Below are positions 36,277 to 45,773 of a stretch of 64,000 bases of DNA, piece by piece. Position numbers and translations under genes: made by a program. The DNA comes from Mesorhizobium sp. M2A.F.Ca.ET.046.03.2.1 (GTDB lineage: Bacteria > Pseudomonadota > Alphaproteobacteria > Rhizobiales > Rhizobiaceae), in the NCBI RefSeq assembly GCF_003952425.1, contig NZ_CP034449.1, forward strand, positions 1,674,001-1,738,000. The letters run 5' to 3'. Position 1 is the stretch's first letter, and each line of letters starts with the position of its first letter. The notes beneath the pieces are model-generated. The model was given only the letters and a program-made list of their open reading frames with translations. It had not been told where the DNA came from and did no database searches.

Positions 36277-36813
36277 ATGCCAGCAGAGAGCAAAGCGAAG
36301 GTCATCGAAAGAAACCGCGCGCCGCGCGTGCAGATCGCCTACGATGTCGAAACCTACGGCAGCCCGACGACGATCGAACTGCCGTTCGTCATGGCCGTGA
36401 TGGCGGACCTTGCAGGCGCTTCGCAGACCAAGGAAGCGTCGAAATCGGTCCTCGACCGCAACTTCGTCGAAACCGACGCCAACCGCTTCCCGAAATTCAT
36501 GGAAGCGATGGGGCCGCGCGTGAAGGCGCGGGTGAAGAACACCTTGCCGCAAGCCGAGGGCCAGGAGCGGGACGAAGAGCTCGCCATCGACCTCACCTTC
36601 TCCAAGATGGGCGACTTCGCGCCGGACAAGATCGCCGAGCAGGTCCCGCAGCTGGCCGAGATCCTGAAGATGCGCCGCCAGCTCGAGGAGTTGCTGGGCT
36701 TCATGGACGGCCGCGTCGACGCCGAAAAGCGCATCGCGCAGCTTCTGAACAACGAGCCGCTGCTGAGCAAGATCGCCAGCCAGGCGATGGATGACGGCAA
36801 GGGCGAGGAGTAA
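36277..36813 (+). CDS. tssB: T6SS sheath small subunit TssB
   Basis: This 178-residue protein builds the contractile sheath with TssC. RVQIAYDVETYGSPTTIELPFVMAVMADLAG and the FSKMGDFAPDKIAEQVP segment are typical; length is normal. The C-terminal helix region, LEELLGFMDGRVDAEKRIAQLL, pairs with TssC. It lies five bases after tssA and three before tssC. Confidence 0.97.
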   Translation: MPAESKAKVIERNRAPRVQIAYDVETYGSPTTIELPFVMAVMADLAGASQTKEASKSVLDRNFVETDANRFPKFMEAMGPRVKARVKNTLPQAEGQERDEELAIDLTFSKMGDFAPDKIAEQVPQLAEILKMRRQLEELLGFMDGRVDAEKRIAQLLNNEPLLSKIASQAMDDGKGEE

Positions 36814-36816
36814 GTC

Positions 36817-38322
36817 ATGGCCGAACAGCAAAAAACCGCAGCCGCCACCGCCGAGGCGGAAGCCATCGATCTCGGCGAATTCAGCGGGCTCCTTGAAAAG
36901 GATTTCAAGGTCAAGAAGGACGACAGCGAGAAGCTGCAGCAGCTGGTGCGCAACCTGGCACTGGCGGCGCAATCGCGCTCCGAGACGACGACCATCTCTT
37001 CTAACGCGATCAAGTCGATCAAGTCGCTGATCGCCGGCATCGACAAGATGCTGACGACGCAGGTCAACGAGATCCTGCATGCGCCGGAAGTGCGCGAGAT
37101 GGAAGGCACGTGGCGCGGCCTCTGGTACCTGATCAACAACACCGAGACCGATACCAAGCTGAAGATCCGGGTGATGAACATCTCCAAGGAGCAGCTGGCC
37201 GACACGCTGGAAGACTATGAAGGCCAGATGTGGGACCAGAGCCCGATCTTCAAGAAGGTCTACACGGACGAGTATTCGATGCTGGGCGGCGAGCCTATCG
37301 GCTGCATCATCGGCGCCTATGAGTTCTCCAACCACCCGCGCGACGTCGGCCTACTGCGCAACATCTCGGGCGTCTGCGCCTCGGCGCACACGCCGTTCAT
37401 CGCTGCCGCCTCGCCGCGGCTGTTCCGCATGGACAGCTGGCAGGAACTGCCGAACCCGCAGGACCTGCAGATGATCGTGAACAACCCGGCCTATGCCTCC
37501 TGGCAGTCGCTGCGCGAAAGCGAGGACGCCCGCTATATCGGGCTCACCATGCCGCGCGTGCTGGCGCGCCTGCCCTATGGTTCGGAAACCGTTCCGGTGA
37601 AGGGCTTCACCTTCGAGGAGGAGGTGGGCGGCGACCACAACAAATATGTCTGGATGAACGCCGCCTTCCCGATGGGCGTCAACATCAACCGCAGCCACAA
37701 GCTCTATGGCTGGGGCACGCAGATCCGCGGCGTCGAGAATGGCGGCACGGTGCTCAACCTGCCGGTGCACGCCTTCCCAACCGACGACGGCTCGATCGCG
37801 ATGAAATGTCCGACCGAGGTCGCCATCGACGACCGGCGCGAAGCGGAATTGGCCAAACTCGGCCTGATGCCGATCCTGCACCGCAAGAACACCGACCTTG
37901 CGGCCTTCATCGGCGCGCATTCGCTGCAGGACGACGAGACGCGCGCCGGACGTCTGGTCGATCCTGACGCGCAGTCGAACGAGCGGCTTTCCGCCAACTT
38001 GCCTTACCTGTTCCCGGTCTCGCGCTTCGCGCACTACCTCAAGGCGATCGCGCGCGACAAGATCGGCTCGTTCAAGGAACGCACCGACATGGAGATCTGG
38101 TTGACAGAATGGATCAACCGGTACGTGCTGGCCAACCCTGCCTTCGCCGACGACAAGGCGCGCGCCAAGCGCCCGCTTGCCGCGGCCGAGGTGCAGGTCG
38201 ACAGCGTCGAAGGCCGGCCCGGTTACTACAACGCCCGTTTCTATCTGCGTCCGCACTATCAGTTGGAAGGCATCAACGCCTCGCTCCGGCTGGTGTCGGA
38301 ACTGCCGTCGGTGAAGGGCTGA
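36817..38322 (+). CDS. tssC: T6SS sheath large subunit TssC
   Basis: This 501-residue protein forms the sheath with TssB. Diagnostic segments are MEGTWRGLWYLINNTETDT, GGEPIGCIIGAYEFSNHP, and the C-terminal PGYYNARFYLRPHYQLEGI. Only one tssC is present, unlike loci with two variants in Agrobacterium. hcp follows after 46 bases. Confidence 0.97.
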   Translation: MAEQQKTAAATAEAEAIDLGEFSGLLEKDFKVKKDDSEKLQQLVRNLALAAQSRSETTTISSNAIKSIKSLIAGIDKMLTTQVNEILHAPEVREMEGTWRGLWYLINNTETDTKLKIRVMNISKEQLADTLEDYEGQMWDQSPIFKKVYTDEYSMLGGEPIGCIIGAYEFSNHPRDVGLLRNISGVCASAHTPFIAAASPRLFRMDSWQELPNPQDLQMIVNNPAYASWQSLRESEDARYIGLTMPRVLARLPYGSETVPVKGFTFEEEVGGDHNKYVWMNAAFPMGVNINRSHKLYGWGTQIRGVENGGTVLNLPVHAFPTDDGSIAMKCPTEVAIDDRREAELAKLGLMPILHRKNTDLAAFIGAHSLQDDETRAGRLVDPDAQSNERLSANLPYLFPVSRFAHYLKAIARDKIGSFKERTDMEIWLTEWINRYVLANPAFADDKARAKRPLAAAEVQVDSVEGRPGYYNARFYLRPHYQLEGINASLRLVSELPSVKG

Positions 38323-38368
38323 ACTCGTTAAGCAAAGTCATCTTGTTTCGTAGCGGTGGAGAAAGACA

Positions 38369-38845
38369 ATGCCAGACAGAACCGATGCGCCCTCGACGAA
38401 AATCGACGGCTTCCTGAAAGTGCCGGACATCAAGGGCCCGAGCAAACGTGACGGCCATGAAGACGAGATCGAGATCCACGGCGTCGACTACAAGATGATC
38501 GCGCCCTACGACCCGAACTCGCTGTCGCGGCGCGGCCGCGTGTCCATGGGAATGATCAAATTCTTCAAGCACTACGACAAGTCGTCGCCCTACCTGAAGA
38601 AGGCGCTGTTCGAGAACAAGGCGCTGGACGAGGTGGTGTTCTCGGCACGCCGCACCATCGACGGCGAGACGAGCGACTATCTGGTGGTGACTCTCACCGA
38701 CGCCTCGATCATGGAATACGATATGCGGCAGGCGCAGGACGAGCCAGACCTGATCGAGGAAGAGGTCAGCTTCGCCTACAAGAAGATCAAGTTCGTCTAC
38801 GACAAGGACGATGAGATCGAAATGGACGTCTATGTCGGCAAGTGA
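38369..38845 (+). CDS. hcp: T6SS tube protein Hcp
   Basis: This 158-residue protein (TssD) forms the inner tube and can carry effectors. It shows TKIDGFLKVPDIKGPSKRDGHEDEIEI, RGRVSMGMIKFFKHYDKSSPYLKKAL, and the C-terminal FAYKKIKFVYDKD. GGTGGAGAAAG lies before the ATG. The tssE frame begins 14 bases before its stop. Confidence 0.96.
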   Translation: MPDRTDAPSTKIDGFLKVPDIKGPSKRDGHEDEIEIHGVDYKMIAPYDPNSLSRRGRVSMGMIKFFKHYDKSSPYLKKALFENKALDEVVFSARRTIDGETSDYLVVTLTDASIMEYDMRQAQDEPDLIEEEVSFAYKKIKFVYDKDDEIEMDVYVGK

Positions 38846-39584
38846 GGCCAAGCGGCCCGGCGCAAAGGCGCAGCTCGCCGGCAGCTCCCGGGCAAAGCGC
38901 GAGGCGGTTCAGCCCTCCCTCTGGGACCGCCTCGTCAACGATTTGCCCGGGCTGACGTCGGAGATCGACGGGCTGCGTCGCCTGCTGGATGAAGAACTCG
39001 GCGCCGAGCGCGTCGAGGCTCTTCTTGCCGGCAGCGCGCGGGCCATCGATGCCGATGCCGAGCTTACGGCCGAGCAGAAACGGCGACTGCATAGGCTGAT
39101 CTTCCAGACCGAGCATCGCGCCGAAATCGAAAGCCGCGGCGTGGTGGTATCGGCGCGCGTGCTGCGCGAAGCCGTCCGGCGCGACATAGAGGCGCTGTTC
39201 AACACCGAGCGTTTCGAATCCGTGCCGATGCTGTCCGACGCCGAGCACGAACAGCCCTTGGACGAGTTGCCGTCGCTGGCCGATTTTCCGGAAGTGCGCC
39301 GCAGCGTCGTCAATTACGGCGTGCCGTCCTTCTCCGGCCGCTCCTCGCGGGATTTCGACCGCGACACGCTGGCGCGCGAAATCCGCGCGGTGCTCGCCAC
39401 CTTCGAGCCGCGTCTCAAGGAAAGCGCGACAACCGTGAATGTCACGCTCGGCGACAAAAGCGTCGGCCTCAAGATCGAGATCGACGCCGTGCTGATCATG
39501 ACGCCGACGCCGGAACGCATGCGGCTGCGCACCACGATCAATCTCGACAACGGCCTGGCGCGAACCGAATTCCGGGAGACCTGA
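38832..39584 (+). CDS. tssE: T6SS baseplate protein TssE (gp25-like)
   Basis: This 250-residue baseplate wedge protein has the gp25 signature in the C-terminal half (REAVRRDIEALFNTERFE, PEVRRSVVNYGVPSFSG, EPRLKESATTVNV). The family is usually about 150-190 residues; here about 75 residues (about 36-110, helical and charged) separate the SLWDRL start from the gp25 core. The ATG at 38832 overlaps hcp by 14 bases. The extra segment could make a specific contact within the baseplate. Confidence 0.88.
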   Translation: MSASEAKRPGAKAQLAGSSRAKREAVQPSLWDRLVNDLPGLTSEIDGLRRLLDEELGAERVEALLAGSARAIDADAELTAEQKRRLHRLIFQTEHRAEIESRGVVVSARVLREAVRRDIEALFNTERFESVPMLSDAEHEQPLDELPSLADFPEVRRSVVNYGVPSFSGRSSRDFDRDTLAREIRAVLATFEPRLKESATTVNVTLGDKSVGLKIEIDAVLIMTPTPERMRLRTTINLDNGLARTEFRET

Positions 39585-39585
39585 G

Positions 39586-41460
39586 ATGGATCGGGTCTTC
39601 GTAGAGTATTACGAAGAGGAACTAACCCATATCCGGGCGCTGGCCGCGGAATTCGCCGACATGCATCCGGCGGTCGCGCGCAACCTTTCCCTCGATACCG
39701 TCCCCTGCCCCGACCCCTATGTCGAAAGGCTGCTCGACGGCGTTGCCTTCCTTGCGGCGCGCACGCGGCTCAAGGTCGACGCGGAGCGCTCGCGCTTCTC
39801 GCGAGCCGTGCTCGACGTGCTTTACCCGGACCTGGTGACGCCGGCGCCTGCGACGGCGATGGCCGTGCTGAAACCTGGACAGCAAGTGCAGTCGATGATC
39901 GCCGGCCATGCCGTCGCGCGCGGCACGCGGCTGGTCTCGGGCCTGCATCCGGGGCTCTCGACGCGCTCGACCTTCACCACCGCGCAAGAGGTCACGCTGT
40001 GGCCGATCGCGATCACCTCGGTCGGCTATTTCCAGGACCGCAGCGCGCTGGCGGCCGCCGGCATCGCGCCGATCGGCGGCGTGCGCGGCGAGGCGGCGTT
40101 CCGCATCACGCTGGCGCGGACCGGAAAGGGCAAGCTCAGCGAGTTGTCGCTCGACCGCCTCGACCTCTATTTCGCCGGGCGCGCCAAGGCGCCGCTCATC
40201 TTCGACGCGATCTTCGGCGCCTGCTCGGCCGTCGGCGCGCGGGCGGAAGGCAAGACCAATCCGCTCACCGCCCTGCCCGAGCCCGAGATGATCGGCATCC
40301 ACGACGACGAAGCGCTGATGCCGCGCACCCGCCCGACTTTCGAGGGGTACCGGCTGCTGCGCGAATATTTCATGATCCCGGAGCGCTTCCACTATGTGCG
40401 GGTCGCCGGCCTGCAGCCGGTGGTGCGCAAGTGCGATGGTGCAATAGAGATCATCTTCCTGTTCCGGCGTCCGGTGCCGGAGCTCGCCGATGTGACGGCC
40501 GCCGATTTCGAGCTGTTCGCGACGCCGATCATCAATCTCTTCGAACGCGAATGCAACGTCATCGAGATCGATCCGCGCCGGACGCGCCAGGTGCTGCATG
40601 CTGATCGCACCAGGGCGCGCGACTTCGAGATCTTCCGCGTCACCCGGGTTGAGGACGCCGACGCCGAAGGCAGCGAAGCGGTCATTCCCGAATTGTTCAG
40701 CCTCGGGCAGAACCGCGGCAGCGGCTGGGTCTACTCGACGGAGCGGCGCCCGCGCCGGGCAACGGAGGACGAGCGGCGCGACGGCCTGACCCGCACCTCC
40801 TATACCGGCGACGATGTCTTCATCGCGGTGTCGCGCCCGGCGGGGAGCCCGGCCAACCGGCCGCTCAAGCGGCTCGACGTGATGGCGCTCTGCACCAATC
40901 GCGACCTGGCGATCCTGGACGACACGCCGACGCTGACGCTGGAGACCGCCGATCCGGTGGAAGCGGTGCGGCTGCTCGGCGCGCTGCGGCCGCCGCAGCC
41001 GGCCATCCCGGCAGCTCTGCCGGCCGGCGCCGAAGGCGAATCCCGCGCCGACAATCTCGCCTGGCGGCTGGTGGCGCAGCTTTCGCTCAACTTCCTCAGC
41101 CTCGCCAAGGAGGGCCGCGGCGTCGACCCGCTGCACGCCTTGCTCGACCTCTACGCCGATCGCGGCGATCCAAGCCTTGCCCGCAACGTGCATTCGATCA
41201 CCCGCATCGACTCGCGCCCGGTGATCGAGCGGCTGCAGATCGACGGGCCGATGTGTTTCGGCCGCGGCACCGAGGTGACGCTGCATGTCGACCAGTCGGT
41301 GCTGGCGGGTCAAAGCACACTGCTGCTTTCGGCCCTGCTTGCGCGGCTGTTCGCCCGCCATGCCGGGATAAATGGTTTCGTGCGGACTCGCACGCGGTTG
41401 CTGCAGAAGCAGGAGGATGTGCCATGGCCGATGACGCCCGGCAATCGCTACCTGATCTAG
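39586..41460 (+). CDS. tssF: T6SS baseplate protein TssF
   Basis: This 624-residue protein (VasA family) starts MDRVFVEYYEEELTHIRALAAEFA, the usual N-terminus, and includes PDPYVERLLDGVAFLAARTR and FFLFRRPVPELADV-type segments. It forms the baseplate wedge with TssE, TssG and TssK. It starts one base after the tssE stop and its end overlaps tssG by 37 bases. Confidence 0.95.
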   Translation: MDRVFVEYYEEELTHIRALAAEFADMHPAVARNLSLDTVPCPDPYVERLLDGVAFLAARTRLKVDAERSRFSRAVLDVLYPDLVTPAPATAMAVLKPGQQVQSMIAGHAVARGTRLVSGLHPGLSTRSTFTTAQEVTLWPIAITSVGYFQDRSALAAAGIAPIGGVRGEAAFRITLARTGKGKLSELSLDRLDLYFAGRAKAPLIFDAIFGACSAVGARAEGKTNPLTALPEPEMIGIHDDEALMPRTRPTFEGYRLLREYFMIPERFHYVRVAGLQPVVRKCDGAIEIIFLFRRPVPELADVTAADFELFATPIINLFERECNVIEIDPRRTRQVLHADRTRARDFEIFRVTRVEDADAEGSEAVIPELFSLGQNRGSGWVYSTERRPRRATEDERRDGLTRTSYTGDDVFIAVSRPAGSPANRPLKRLDVMALCTNRDLAILDDTPTLTLETADPVEAVRLLGALRPPQPAIPAALPAGAEGESRADNLAWRLVAQLSLNFLSLAKEGRGVDPLHALLDLYADRGDPSLARNVHSITRIDSRPVIERLQIDGPMCFGRGTEVTLHVDQSVLAGQSTLLLSALLARLFARHAGINGFVRTRTRLLQKQEDVPWPMTPGNRYLI

Positions 41461-42488
41461 CGCAACCGGCCCCAACGGAGGCGGAGCCGCTGTCGGAGGG
41501 GTACGACTTCTTCGAGCTGCTGCGCCGGCTGGAGCAGCGACGGGGTCTGTTCGGCCATTCGGGAACCGCGGAGCGCGAGCCGGCAAGGCTCGGCCAGCAT
41601 GTGCGCCTGAGCTTCTCGGCCAGGGACGTGGTCAAATTCCAAGATGCGGGCGAAAAGGCTCCGGCGCGGGTGACCCTCGCCAATCTCGGCCTGCTCGGGC
41701 CGGAAGGGCCGATGCCGCTGCATCTGACGCGCTGGGTGCTCGACCGGCTGTCGCAACGCTGGTTCACCGGTGCCGACGCCGAGCAGACCAGCGACACGAC
41801 CTTCGTCGACTTTGTCAACATCCTGCAGCACCGCATGATCGCGCTCTACTATCGCGCCTGGGCGGACGCGCATCCGGCGGTGCAGATCGAACGTTCGGTC
41901 GGCGGTCGTGTCCGCGCCATGCTGGAAGCCATGGCCGGCATCGGCCTTCCCGGCACGCAGGACCCCGAGCTCGACACGGTTCGGCTGCGCCAGGCCGGAT
42001 CGCTGGCGAACCAGGTCGACGGCGCGGAGCGGCTGACGCTGTTCCTCGCCACCGCCTTCAAGGTGCCGGTTGAGATCAAGGAATTCGTCGCCGCCTGGAT
42101 CGCCATTCCGAAGGCGCTGCAGAGCCAAGTCGGCAAGGCCTATGCGGCGCTGGGGCGCGGGGCCACGATCGGCCCGCGCGTCTTCAGCCGGCAGAGCCGC
42201 ATCGAATTGCGCGTCGGCCCGCTCAGCCTCGACGATTTCAAGTCGTTCCTGCCTGGAGAACGGAGGCTTGTCCTGTTCAAGAAGGCGGTGCGCGACATGA
42301 TCGGCGAAGCCCTTGATGTCGACCTCAGGATCGTGCTCGCGCGCGACGCCGTGCCGGCGCCCAAGATGGGAACGATCCAGCTCGGCCGGACCTCATGGCT
42401 CTCGCGCCCCACCGAAATGGGAGACGCCGACGATCTCAGGCTGCGCACCATCGTCGGTTGGCGGCCGGACATGGCGGAGGCAGCCTGA
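41424..42488 (+). CDS. tssG: T6SS baseplate protein TssG
   Basis: This 354-residue protein (VasB family) shows GYDFFELLRRLEQRRGLFG, LGQHVRLSFSARDV, NLGLLGPEGPMPLHLTRWVLDR and FVDFVNILQHRMIALYYRAW, all typical. The ATG at 41424 has AGGAGG about eight bases upstream inside tssF. Its stop overlaps the tagH start (TGATG). Confidence 0.95.
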   Translation: MADDARQSLPDLAQPAPTEAEPLSEGYDFFELLRRLEQRRGLFGHSGTAEREPARLGQHVRLSFSARDVVKFQDAGEKAPARVTLANLGLLGPEGPMPLHLTRWVLDRLSQRWFTGADAEQTSDTTFVDFVNILQHRMIALYYRAWADAHPAVQIERSVGGRVRAMLEAMAGIGLPGTQDPELDTVRLRQAGSLANQVDGAERLTLFLATAFKVPVEIKEFVAAWIAIPKALQSQVGKAYAALGRGATIGPRVFSRQSRIELRVGPLSLDDFKSFLPGERRLVLFKKAVRDMIGEALDVDLRIVLARDAVPAPKMGTIQLGRTSWLSRPTEMGDADDLRLRTIVGWRPDMAEAA

Positions 42489-43942
42489 TGAGCCTGCTTC
42501 TGACCCTGGAACAAGGTCCGCGCTCGCAGGTGGTCAGGCAGACCCGGCTGGACGAGGGCGAGTTGGTGATCGGCCGCAGCGCCGATGCCGGCTGGCAGAT
42601 CGACGACCCGGACATGTTCGTCTCACGCGCGCACTGCAAGATCAGCGGCGGCCGCGACGGCTATTTTGTCACCGACACGTCGAGCAGTGGATTGTTCATC
42701 GACGACTCCGACAGCCCGCTCGGAACCGGCAGGTCGACGCGCTTGCAAAGCGGCATGCGGCTGCGCATGGGCGACTATGTGCTCCATGTTGAGATCCAGC
42801 CGGGCGCCGGCCACACCTCGATCGGCCAGGCGCCGATCGCCAATGCTGTGCCGGCATGGCCGTCGCCACAGGCGCGGACGCCAGCCAATATCGGCGGCGA
42901 CGATTTCTTCTCGGCCAAGGCCGAGGAGGAGCCGCAGCGGCCGCGCCCGGCCGGGCTGCCCGATCCGTTCGAGCAGCCTGTGCCCGGAGCTTACGATCGC
43001 GCTTCGAACCAGCGCAGCTCGCCGGCCTTCGACGATCCGTTCAGCCTCGATCCGGTGGCGACGCCGACCTCGAACGACGAGCCCGCCACCGGCCGAGCGG
43101 ACCCGTTCGGCTTTGGCGACATGCCAGCGCGCAACGACATGCCCGAGCCCCCGCCCAAAGCCGCCGGCTTCGACGATTTCAGCTTCGGGCCAGCCGCGAC
43201 GCCCGCTTCCGGCCACGGTGCCGATCCAGCCGATCGCTTCGAGCGGCCGGCCGAGAAGCCGAAGGCCGCCCGTCCCTGGGAAATACCGGCGCAGGCGCCC
43301 CAACCCCCTACTCCGCAACCTCGCCCTGTTTCCGCGCCGAGGCCATCGCGTGCAGCGCAGCCTGCGCCGAGCGACATGGCGCTGCGCGCGGCATTCCTGC
43401 GCGGCATGGGCGTCGAGGAGGCCGACTTTCCCGGGCGCGATCCGCTCGTCGAGATGGAGAAATTCGGCCGCGAATACAGGCTGATGCTCGACGGCCTGAT
43501 GCAGCTCTTGCGCAAGCGCGCCGAAGAGAAGGGGAGCGCGCGCGTCGCGCAGACGGTGGTCGGTTCTTCGGAAGTCAACCCGCTCAAATTCCTGCCGACG
43601 GTCGAGGATGTCATCGTCACCATCATCGCCGAGCGCAGCCCCGGCTTTCTCTCCGGCGAGGCGGCGATCAGCGATGCTGTCAAGGACCTCGCGCAGCATC
43701 ACGTGCGCGCCTGGCGCGGCGTTCACGCCGCGCTTCGGCGCATGATCGACCGTTTCGATCCGGCCGCGATCGAGGAAGAGCTCAAGTCCAATTCCGCGAT
43801 CGGCAATCTGCTCGCAGGCGGGCGCAACGCCAAGCTGTGGGAGCTCTACCAGAAACGCCATCGCGACATCGCCCAGAGCGCGGAATCGAGCTTCCTGGGC
43901 GAGATCGGCGCAGACTTCAGGGACGCTTACGAAGAGGAGTAG
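42488..43942 (+). CDS. tagH: FHA-domain T6SS regulator TagH (first copy)
   Basis: This 484-residue protein has an N-terminal FHA domain (VIGRSADAGWQID, FVSRAHCKIS, and SSSGLFIDD) that binds phosphothreonine, a disordered Pro-rich linker (about 110-300), and the conserved C-terminal TagH domain (ALRAAFLRGMGVEEADF, NPLKFLPTVEDVI). The linker repeats a DPF/DDF motif (LPDPFEQP, DDPFSLD, ADPFGFGD, FDDFSFG). In Agrobacterium the FHA protein reads phosphorylated TssL. A second paralogue lies at 58572-59654. Confidence 0.9.
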   Translation: MSLLLTLEQGPRSQVVRQTRLDEGELVIGRSADAGWQIDDPDMFVSRAHCKISGGRDGYFVTDTSSSGLFIDDSDSPLGTGRSTRLQSGMRLRMGDYVLHVEIQPGAGHTSIGQAPIANAVPAWPSPQARTPANIGGDDFFSAKAEEEPQRPRPAGLPDPFEQPVPGAYDRASNQRSSPAFDDPFSLDPVATPTSNDEPATGRADPFGFGDMPARNDMPEPPPKAAGFDDFSFGPAATPASGHGADPADRFERPAEKPKAARPWEIPAQAPQPPTPQPRPVSAPRPSRAAQPAPSDMALRAAFLRGMGVEEADFPGRDPLVEMEKFGREYRLMLDGLMQLLRKRAEEKGSARVAQTVVGSSEVNPLKFLPTVEDVIVTIIAERSPGFLSGEAAISDAVKDLAQHHVRAWRGVHAALRRMIDRFDPAAIEEELKSNSAIGNLLAGGRNAKLWELYQKRHRDIAQSAESSFLGEIGADFRDAYEEE

Positions 43943-43946
43943 GGAC

Positions 43947-44399
43947 ATGATCGACAGACGCGAATTCATCGTTGCTCTCGGCGCGACGGGGCTGCTTGCG
44001 GCTTGCCAGAGCGGCCCGCCGAAACCATCGGTGATCTCGGTCAACGTGACCGGCGGCGCCGGCATGAATCCGGGACCGGGCGGCGGCGACCGGCCGGTGA
44101 CGGTTCTGGTGATGCGGCTTGCCAGCACCGGCAAGTTCAACTCGGCCGATTATTTCGCGCTGCAGGGCGATGCCGGCTCGGCGCTGGGCGCCGACCTGAT
44201 CGGCTCGGACGCGATCTCGGTCGCGCCGGGCAAGACGGCGGCCAAGACCATCACGGTCGAGCCGAACGCCACGGCGCTCGGCTTCGTCGCGCTGATCCGC
44301 GAACCCGGCGGACGCAACTGGCGCACGACCAAGTCGGTTTCGCCGGGGTCGAAATTCACCATCAATGTCAGCCTCGGCAAAGGCGGCATATCCGCCTAG
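43947..44399 (+). CDS. tssJ: T6SS outer-membrane lipoprotein TssJ
   Basis: This 150-residue lipoprotein has a signal peptide with lipobox LLAAC (Cys at residue 20) and the TssJ beta-sandwich (GGDRPVTVLVMRLASTGKFNSADYFAL). It anchors the TssLM complex to the outer membrane through TssM. The N-terminus has twin arginine (DRRE), not a clear Tat signal. Only one tssJ is seen although tssL and tssM are duplicated. Confidence 0.92.
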   Translation: MIDRREFIVALGATGLLAACQSGPPKPSVISVNVTGGAGMNPGPGGGDRPVTVLVMRLASTGKFNSADYFALQGDAGSALGADLIGSDAISVAPGKTAAKTITVEPNATALGFVALIREPGGRNWRTTKSVSPGSKFTINVSLGKGGISA

Positions 44400-44434
44400 C
44401 GAAGCGTCAACAGGGCAGTGCAGAGAGTGGCAGC

Positions 44435-45769
44435 ATGAGCGACGCAAACAGGGTGCTGTGGTCCGAGGGACTCTTCTTGAGGACCCAGCATTTCCAGCAG
44501 CAGGACCGGTTCTTCGAGGGGATGGTGCGCGGCGCCTTGCAGGCGGGCCAGCTCCATACGTTCGGCTTCCAGCAGCTGACGCTCGACCAGTCGCTGCTCG
44601 ACGCCGGCCAAGTGTCGATCGTATCCGCCCGGGGCATCTTCCCGGACGGCACGCCCTTCTCCATCCCGGAGCTGATGGATGCGCCGAAGCCGCTGCCGGT
44701 CACGGCCGACACCGGCGCCGGGCCGGTGCTGGTGGCGCTGCCGCTGGAGCCGCCCGGCGGCGTCGGATTCGATCCGGCGCATGCTCAATCGACGGGCGCG
44801 CGCTACCACGGCAAGATCGTCCCGGTGCGCGACGCCGTGCAGGGCGGCGCCGATCCGGAAGAAATCGAGATCGCCCGGCCGCAAGCGGTGCTGCTGGCGC
44901 CCGGCAAATCGGTCGGCGGCTATACCGCCTTGCCGATCGCCGATATCACGGGCGTGCGCGCCGATGGCGGCGTCTCGCTCGACCAGTCCTTCCTGCCGCC
45001 GACGCTGATCACCGGCGCCGTGCACTGGTACCGGCAATTGCTGCAGGAGGTCGTCACCGGCCTCGACCAGATCGCCGAGGCGCATGGCAAGATGGTGATG
45101 GGCGGGGCCGGCCGCAGCGTCGAGGACCTTTTGATGCTGCACCTCGCCAATGCCGCGCGGCCGCGGCTGGCGCATATGCTGGCGCAGGACGTCTTCCATC
45201 CGGCCGAGCTCTATCTCGAACTTGCCGGCCTCGCCGGCGAGATGGCCACCTACGGCTCGAGCTCGCGGCGGCTCGGCGAGTTGCCGGCCTACGACCACAT
45301 GGCGCCCGGCCCCGCCTATATGGCGCTGGCCGACGCCTTGCGTTCGCTGATCCTCAGCCTGCGCTACATCGAGCCGAAATCGCGCGCGCTTCCAGTCATG
45401 CGACACGCGACCAATGTCTGGAAGGTGCGCATCGACAACCCGAAGCTGCTGGTCGCCAGCCGCATCGTCATCCGCGTCGGCTCCGAGCTTTCGGAAGACG
45501 CACTGCGCAAGATCTTCGTCAACCAGGCGACGGTCGGCTCGGCCGACCAGTTCGAGGGCCTGTGGAAGTCACGCCTGCCCGGCATTCCGCTGAAGCCGCT
45601 GCATTCGCAGCCGCGCGAGATCCCCTATGACGGCGACCGGCTGTGCCTGGAGCTCGACCAGAAGAGCGAGCATTGGGCCTCGCTGCTCGACGCGCCGGGC
45701 TTCGTCATCGGCGTTTCCGGCGTGCTGCCGAGCGAGCCGCAGGTCGACTGCTATTCGGTGAACAGGTGA
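44435..45769 (+). CDS. tssK: T6SS baseplate-membrane linker TssK
   Basis: This 444-residue protein starts MSDANRVLWSEGLFLRTQHFQQQDRF, the family hallmark, and includes PVLVALPLEP and LHWYRQLLQEV-type segments. It links the baseplate to the membrane complex. The ATG at 44435 is preceded by GAGAG and GG; a long in-frame extension to 44003 overlaps tssJ and is rejected. tssL follows after four bases. Confidence 0.96.
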   Translation: MSDANRVLWSEGLFLRTQHFQQQDRFFEGMVRGALQAGQLHTFGFQQLTLDQSLLDAGQVSIVSARGIFPDGTPFSIPELMDAPKPLPVTADTGAGPVLVALPLEPPGGVGFDPAHAQSTGARYHGKIVPVRDAVQGGADPEEIEIARPQAVLLAPGKSVGGYTALPIADITGVRADGGVSLDQSFLPPTLITGAVHWYRQLLQEVVTGLDQIAEAHGKMVMGGAGRSVEDLLMLHLANAARPRLAHMLAQDVFHPAELYLELAGLAGEMATYGSSSRRLGELPAYDHMAPGPAYMALADALRSLILSLRYIEPKSRALPVMRHATNVWKVRIDNPKLLVASRIVIRVGSELSEDALRKIFVNQATVGSADQFEGLWKSRLPGIPLKPLHSQPREIPYDGDRLCLELDQKSEHWASLLDAPGFVIGVSGVLPSEPQVDCYSVNR

Positions 45770-45773
45770 GGCC

